Shown in pieces: positions 60,585-64,000 of a DNA stretch of 64,000 nt. The stretch covers positions 69,660 through 133,659 of the forward strand of contig NZ_JASLER010000047.1 in the NCBI RefSeq assembly GCF_030151085.1. Reading direction: 5' to 3'. The translations under genes were made by a program, and so were the position numbers. The DNA comes from Bacteroides sp. (lineage in GTDB: Bacteria; Bacteroidota; Bacteroidia; Bacteroidales; Bacteroidaceae). The notes beneath the pieces were generated by a model. The model was not told the origin of the DNA and ran no database searches. It was given only the letters and a program-made list of their open reading frames with translations. Position 1 is the first letter of the stretch. Each line of letters starts with the position of its first letter.

Positions 60585-61052
60585 TTATCGGTTGTTTTTC
60601 CCGGTAGCCTGAAATTTTCTTCTCCTCCGGTTCTTTTTGATGGTATATGTTACAATACCCCACACGATGAAGTCGTTGTCTGCAGTAACTTTAATCGGTG
60701 GATAATCCGGATTGGACGGAACTAGCCAAGCTGCATCCTTTTCCAATCGTACACGTTTTACCGTGAATTCCCCGTCGAGAAAACACACTGCTAGATCATC
60801 ATCCTGTAATTCGAGAGATTTATCAATAACAAGTATATCACCTTCTTCTATTCCTTCGTTCCTCATAGAATCACCGACTACACGGCCATAGAATGTTGCT
60901 GCCGGATGCTTGACTATTTCTTTGTTCAAGTCTATAGCTTGCTCCATGTAGTCCTGAGCAGGAGATGGGAAGCCAGCTCGTATTCCTTCATCTGCATATT
61001 TCAACGGCAGACTGGTTGAAACGTCTATACTATGTATTTCTAAATTCTTCAT
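60585..61052 (-). CDS. umuD: UmuD-like S24 peptidase
   Basis: 155 aa. Self-cleavage site A26-G27 (IRAGFPSPAQDY), catalytic Ser62 in VVGDSMRNEGIEEGD, Lys about residue 99 in GEFTVKRVRL. No DNA-binding domain, so it is UmuD-like rather than CI/LexA. No umuC is downstream. It may provide an SOS-inducible partner for a host polymerase or help trigger induction when RecA is active. Confidence 0.88.
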   Translation of the reverse strand: MKNLEIHSIDVSTSLPLKYADEGIRAGFPSPAQDYMEQAIDLNKEIVKHPAATFYGRVVGDSMRNEGIEEGDILVIDKSLELQDDDLAVCFLDGEFTVKRVRLEKDAAWLVPSNPDYPPIKVTADNDFIVWGIVTYTIKKNRRRRKFQATGKNNR

Positions 61053-61104
61053 GGCGAAGAAACAAACGAACGCTGTTTTAGTTATTTAATTTGAATCATT
61101 TATG

Positions 61105-61130
61105 AAAAAAGGCAGTCTTTTGACTGCCTT
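61105..61130 (-). terminator. Terminator upstream of umuD, minus orientation
   Basis: AAGGCAGTC (61109-61117) pairs with GACTGCCTT (61122-61130), loop four; on the minus strand it is followed by a T run (complement of 61105-61110). It lies between integrase and umuD on the minus strand. Confidence 0.75.
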
Positions 61131-61230
61131 AAACACCAAACTCATCAACACCGATCAACATTTCTATTATTTGATGCTCTGTTAGTAGTTACCAATAAGA
61201 TAGCAATAAGTTCAGTGAGAGCATAAAAAA

Positions 61231-61256
61231 AAGTGAGGGGAACCACCCCCTCACTT
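61231..61256 (-). terminator. Integrase terminator
   Basis: AAGTGAGGGG (61231-61240) with CCCCTCACTT (61247-61256), then TTTTTTT on the minus strand. A strong hairpin just downstream of the integrase stop. The plus strand continues with taaaagtcaaaccaacg, an isolated copy of the leader motif of the repeated promoter elements. Confidence 0.85.
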
Positions 61257-61314
61257 AAAAGTCAAACCAACGATCGGAAAAATGTTCCTTTCTTGGCTAT
61301 ACAAAGATAATGAC

Positions 61315-62490
61315 TTATTTCAGATTATCAAGGACTTTCCGTATAGCTTCTGTTGCCATTTCAGGAGTTACTTTGATATAATTATATAAGCTAGAAGATG
61401 CATTGCCTATTTTATGTCCTAAGATATAATCAATAACACTTGTATTTATTCCAAGTATAAATGCTTGCTGGCTAAATGTTTTTCTTGCTGAATAGAATAT
61501 CAGACTTTTTAGACCTGCCATATTTGCTAGTCGAGGCATATTCTTTGCTAACATATGATGTAATACTGTTTTTCTTTGAGAAGCAGTTACCTTTAATAGA
61601 CCGTTTTCACCTTTGTATTTATTGATAATTTCAATAGCTTCTTGAGGTATTGAAAACTCTACGTATTTGTTTATTTTGGATTGTCTGTCTGTTTTTGAGC
61701 GTTCATAGCGTAAATAAGGCATTTGTTCGTTAAAGTTTATATTTAGTAAATCTAAAAGGTTAGTACCGCCCATATAGTAAGATAACATAAATAGATCTCT
61801 GCATTTTGAAAGATTTTTCTTTTTTATTTCAAGGTCTCTTATGATCTTAATATCCTCCTTTGTAATCCATGCCTGACGTATAGTCTTGTCTGGTAACCTA
61901 TATCCTGCAAATGGATTATCATTGGATTTTAAATATTTGCAACGCTGAGCATACTTAATAATTATATTAAGCACAACCATTTTTCCTCGGATAGAATCTC
62001 CTTTAAGGTGGTTATTCCGTAACCATTTGTCGTAGTTGAGTATGGTTTGGTGAGTGATATTTGTTATTAACATTTTGGGTCCTAAGAACAGTTCTAATGT
62101 ACGGTAACAGCTTGTATAAGTTTTAACTGTTCCTGACTTCACATCTGCTGTATTTATATATTCGCTAAATATATCTGAAATAGTTTTCTTATCACCAACC
62201 TTTGAAGTTTGAATACAACGAATTATTTGAGCACAAGTCATACATTCAATACTTGCTATTTCATCAATAGAACGTTGATATTTGTTCATCAACATTCTTA
62301 ATTTAGAATTTAGGTAAGATGCATCGTCTCTTTTAACTATTGCACCATTACGGAACTCTTTATCTGAATTAATGACCACATCTGTTATGATGTAGCGTGT
62401 TTCAGAATTATGAGATAAGGCAATACGTATTTTATGTTTGCCTCCTATTAGGACCTTTGCTGGTACTATTACTAATGATAAATTTGCCAT
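61315..62490 (-). CDS. int: Tyrosine site-specific integrase
   Basis: 391 aa from ATG 62490 (MANLSLVIVP); the longer frame to 62532 has a hydrophobic leader not typical of integrases. Catalytic domain about residues 205-385: YMGGTNLLDLLNI where the first catalytic arginine (usually R) is N, SARKTF, LGHK and the nucleophile in SSLYNYIK. Loss of the first Arg is known in Bacteroides integrases such as IntDOT. It sits beside attR, drives excision and integration. Confidence 0.9.
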   Translation of the reverse strand: MANLSLVIVPAKVLIGGKHKIRIALSHNSETRYIITDVVINSDKEFRNGAIVKRDDASYLNSKLRMLMNKYQRSIDEIASIECMTCAQIIRCIQTSKVGDKKTISDIFSEYINTADVKSGTVKTYTSCYRTLELFLGPKMLITNITHQTILNYDKWLRNNHLKGDSIRGKMVVLNIIIKYAQRCKYLKSNDNPFAGYRLPDKTIRQAWITKEDIKIIRDLEIKKKNLSKCRDLFMLSYYMGGTNLLDLLNINFNEQMPYLRYERSKTDRQSKINKYVEFSIPQEAIEIINKYKGENGLLKVTASQRKTVLHHMLAKNMPRLANMAGLKSLIFYSARKTFSQQAFILGINTSVIDYILGHKIGNASSSLYNYIKVTPEMATEAIRKVLDNLK

Positions 62491-62532
62491 ATTTCCGACA
62501 ATAAAAAAGAAATGAAACAATGTTTTCGACAA

Positions 62533-62650
62533 TTTTTCGACAATAAAATACGGTCAAAAATGAGCTTGTCTTATTTTTATATACTAATAATATGCCTTGA
62601 AGTTCAGCTAGTTGTCACTATAATATCATTCTATATCTTAAAAAATGATT
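62533..62650. other. Intergenic region between integrase and attR
   Basis: 118 bp, AT-rich; expected to hold the integrase promoter (minus strand) and arm-type binding sites, but no clear repeat is visible. Confidence 0.4.
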
Positions 62651-62678
62651 AAGAGATTGGTTTTTTCAATTCTTTTAC
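62651..62678. other. attR core, right prophage attachment site
   Basis: Exact 28-bp copy of the attL core. Right of it the host sequence resumes 31 bp before the ATG of the glucosaminidase gene, so the prophage lies directly upstream of that gene. Confidence 0.88.
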
Positions 62679-62709
62679 GGACTTTTGTGCTGAATTCAAT
62701 ATTTGAAAC

Positions 62710-63624
62710 ATGAAACGTATTCTCAGACTGACTGCGATTGTAGCATTTCTTTTCTTGACTGTTTCTGTGTATGCACAGCGCAGAAATACCGCATACAATG
62801 AATATATCAAACAATATGCTCCGCTGGCTGTGGAGCAAATGAAACAACATAAGATTCCTGCCAGTATTACTTTGTCGCAAGGTTTGTTGGAGAGTGGGGC
62901 AGGTAATAGCGAGTTGGCACGAAAAAGTAATAATCACTTCGGAATAAAGTGCGGTAGTAGTTGGAACGGGCGTACGGTGCGCCATGATGATGATGCCCGC
63001 AACGAATGTTTTCGTGCCTATCGTAATCCGAAAGATTCATACGATGACCATTCTACCTTCTTAAAACGGGGAGCACGTTATGCTTTTCTTTTTGATTTGA
63101 AGATAACAGATTATAAAGGTTGGGCACGTGGACTGAAAAAAGCTGGATATGCTACTGATCCTTCGTATGCCAATCGTCTGATTACGATTATCGAGGATTA
63201 TGAGTTGTACAAGTATGATACCCGGAGCATTGGTGAAGTGCGTAACTGGGACAAGGAAGTGAAGAAGAAACCTTGGCTTGCCAGTCCGCATCAGGTATTC
63301 ATCGCTAACGATATAGCTTACATTGTAGCCCGTGACGGAGATACCTTCAAGTTATTGGGCAAAGAGTTTGATATCAGTTGGAAGAAGTTGGTGAAGTATA
63401 ATGATCTGCATCGGGAATATACCTTAGAAGCGGGCGACATCATTTATCTGAAATCGAAACGTAAAAAAGCTGCTAAGCCTTATACTTCTTATATTGTAAG
63501 AGATGGTGATTCTATGCATACCATTTCACAGAAATATGGCATCCGTCTGAAGAATCTTTATAAGATGAATCGTAAAGATACGGAATATGTACCCGAAGTA
63601 GGTGACCGTTTGAGATTGCGATAG
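62710..63624 (+). CDS. Glucosaminidase (GH73) with LysM repeats, secreted
   Basis: 304 aa. Signal peptide (about residues 1-22, MKRILRLTAIVAFLFLTVSVYA). GH73 core: LSQGLLESGAGNSELARKSNNHFGIKC with the catalytic glutamate; then two LysM domains (YIVARDGDTFKLLGKEFDISWKKLVKYNDL and YIVRDGDSMHTISQKYGIRLKNLYKMN). It trims peptidoglycan. Host gene; the prophage replaced its native upstream region except for the core. Confidence 0.92.
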   Translation: MKRILRLTAIVAFLFLTVSVYAQRRNTAYNEYIKQYAPLAVEQMKQHKIPASITLSQGLLESGAGNSELARKSNNHFGIKCGSSWNGRTVRHDDDARNECFRAYRNPKDSYDDHSTFLKRGARYAFLFDLKITDYKGWARGLKKAGYATDPSYANRLITIIEDYELYKYDTRSIGEVRNWDKEVKKKPWLASPHQVFIANDIAYIVARDGDTFKLLGKEFDISWKKLVKYNDLHREYTLEAGDIIYLKSKRKKAAKPYTSYIVRDGDSMHTISQKYGIRLKNLYKMNRKDTEYVPEVGDRLRLR

Positions 63625-63646
63625 ATTAAAAAAGAACATATAGAAT

Positions 63647-63692
63647 TGCACTGTAAGAGGATGGTAAGGTATTCTTTTACAGTGCATTTTTT
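63647..63692. terminator. Bidirectional terminator
   Basis: TGCACTGTAA (63647-63656) with TTACAGTGCA (63677-63686) and a T run after it; sits between the glucosaminidase gene and the converging amidase gene. Confidence 0.75.
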
Positions 63693-64000
63693 ATAAATAG
63701 CCCGGATTGGGTGGAGGTGCTTCCGTCAGAATAGTAGATGCATCAAAACAAGGACACGCCTTGATCCACTCTTCCGGTTCAATTTCGCCATTGTGATTCA
63801 AATCGGGGCTGAGGTCACGATGACCGCAAAGGCGGGAACCGGGATAATCTCTTAACAGCAACATAACCAGTACACGTAGCGAGTGTTTTTGAAAAGGAGT
63901 CCGTGTATCAGCAGGACGACCGTTTTCATCCAGGCCACCTTCATAGCAAATCCCGATTGAATTTACATTGTAACCTTTGGCATGTGCACCCGGTTTTTCC
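63691..64000 (-). CDS. N-acetylmuramoyl-L-alanine amidase (partial)
   Basis: The frame runs leftward from the window edge to the stop at 63691-63693; the N-terminus is outside. Visible segments NSIGICYEGGLDENGRPADTRT and LCGHRDLSPDLNHNGEIEPEEWIKACPCFDA are those of amidase_2 (zinc ligands H and C). It cleaves peptidoglycan. Host gene or remnant of another mobile element. Confidence 0.8.
   Translation of the reverse strand, partial: EKPGAHAKGYNVNSIGICYEGGLDENGRPADTRTPFQKHSLRVLVMLLLRDYPGSRLCGHRDLSPDLNHNGEIEPEEWIKACPCFDASTILTEAPPPNPGYL

Overview
The window is a stretch of a Bacteroides-like (Bacteroidota) chromosome carrying one apparently complete temperate tailed-phage prophage of about 58.6 kb. 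The host assignment rests on the promoters, which match the Bacteroidota pattern (-33 TTTG, about 19-21 nt, -7 TAnnTTTG), on roughly 40% GC, and on protein families typical of gut Bacteroides phages. A 28-bp direct repeat (aagagattgg...cttttac) at 4077-4104 and 62651-62678 gives attL and attR, with the tyrosine integrase beside attR. The phage sits in the intergenic region between a cytidine deaminase gene (reading left) and a glucosaminidase/LysM gene (reading right). Host genes on the left are a SWIM zinc-finger protein (partial), an FMN reductase, an ABC-F ATPase and cdd. On the right are the glucosaminidase and a partial N-acetylmuramoyl-L-alanine amidase.

Phage layout: 4.2-5.5 kb holds the immunity region (repressor with two ATCCA...TGGAT operators 42 bp apart, one lying between the -33 and -7 boxes of the rightward promoter). 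5.6-8.7 kb holds small early genes and an unusual RNA cassette: one normal tRNA-Phe and four tRNA-like elements with good acceptor and T arms but expanded or degenerate anticodon halves. 8.7-14 kb holds recombination/replication genes (Rad52-like annealing protein, PD-(D/E)XK nuclease, SSB, VRR-NUC). 14-23.7 kb holds ParB-like proteins, an HNH endonuclease, many small genes, a GT-A-like transferase, a YkgJ-like Cys protein and a PP-loop enzyme. 23.7-28.3 kb is an AT-rich accessory island, mostly on the minus strand, ending in a large inverted repeat. 28.3-44.5 kb holds an SDR epimerase, a phosphoribosyltransferase, and the packaging, head and tail genes up to the tape measure. 44.5-46 kb holds a small sigma-like factor and small genes. 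46-52.9 kb holds the distal tail and a 1446-aa fibre. 52.9-57 kb holds an invertible fibre locus with its serine invertase. 57.2-58.7 kb is the lysis cassette. 58.9-62.5 kb holds a membrane protein, UmuD-like S24 peptidase and integrase.

Two signals tie the phage together. First, a ~90-bp promoter element occurs four times (about 9.2, 13.9, 20.9 and 45.3 kb), each with an ATGGCG-type direct repeat at 11-bp spacing, a TTTG box, exactly 20 nt, TAACTTTA and a 42-43 nt leader: a phage regulon probably driven by one activator. Second, seven small tail-fibre/adhesin ORFs (two on plus, five on minus) each begin at a copy of the same ~25-bp site, GCCCCTAAAA...AGATATGGC, which overlaps the start codon; the invertase lies next to the last one. 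This is the strongest candidate for a distinctive system: a multi-cassette shufflon that swaps whole receptor-binding ORFs behind one tail-operon promoter.

All functional names are inferred from reading the translated sequences and motifs by eye; no database search was run. Orientation of the invertible segment is only the state captured in this sequence.
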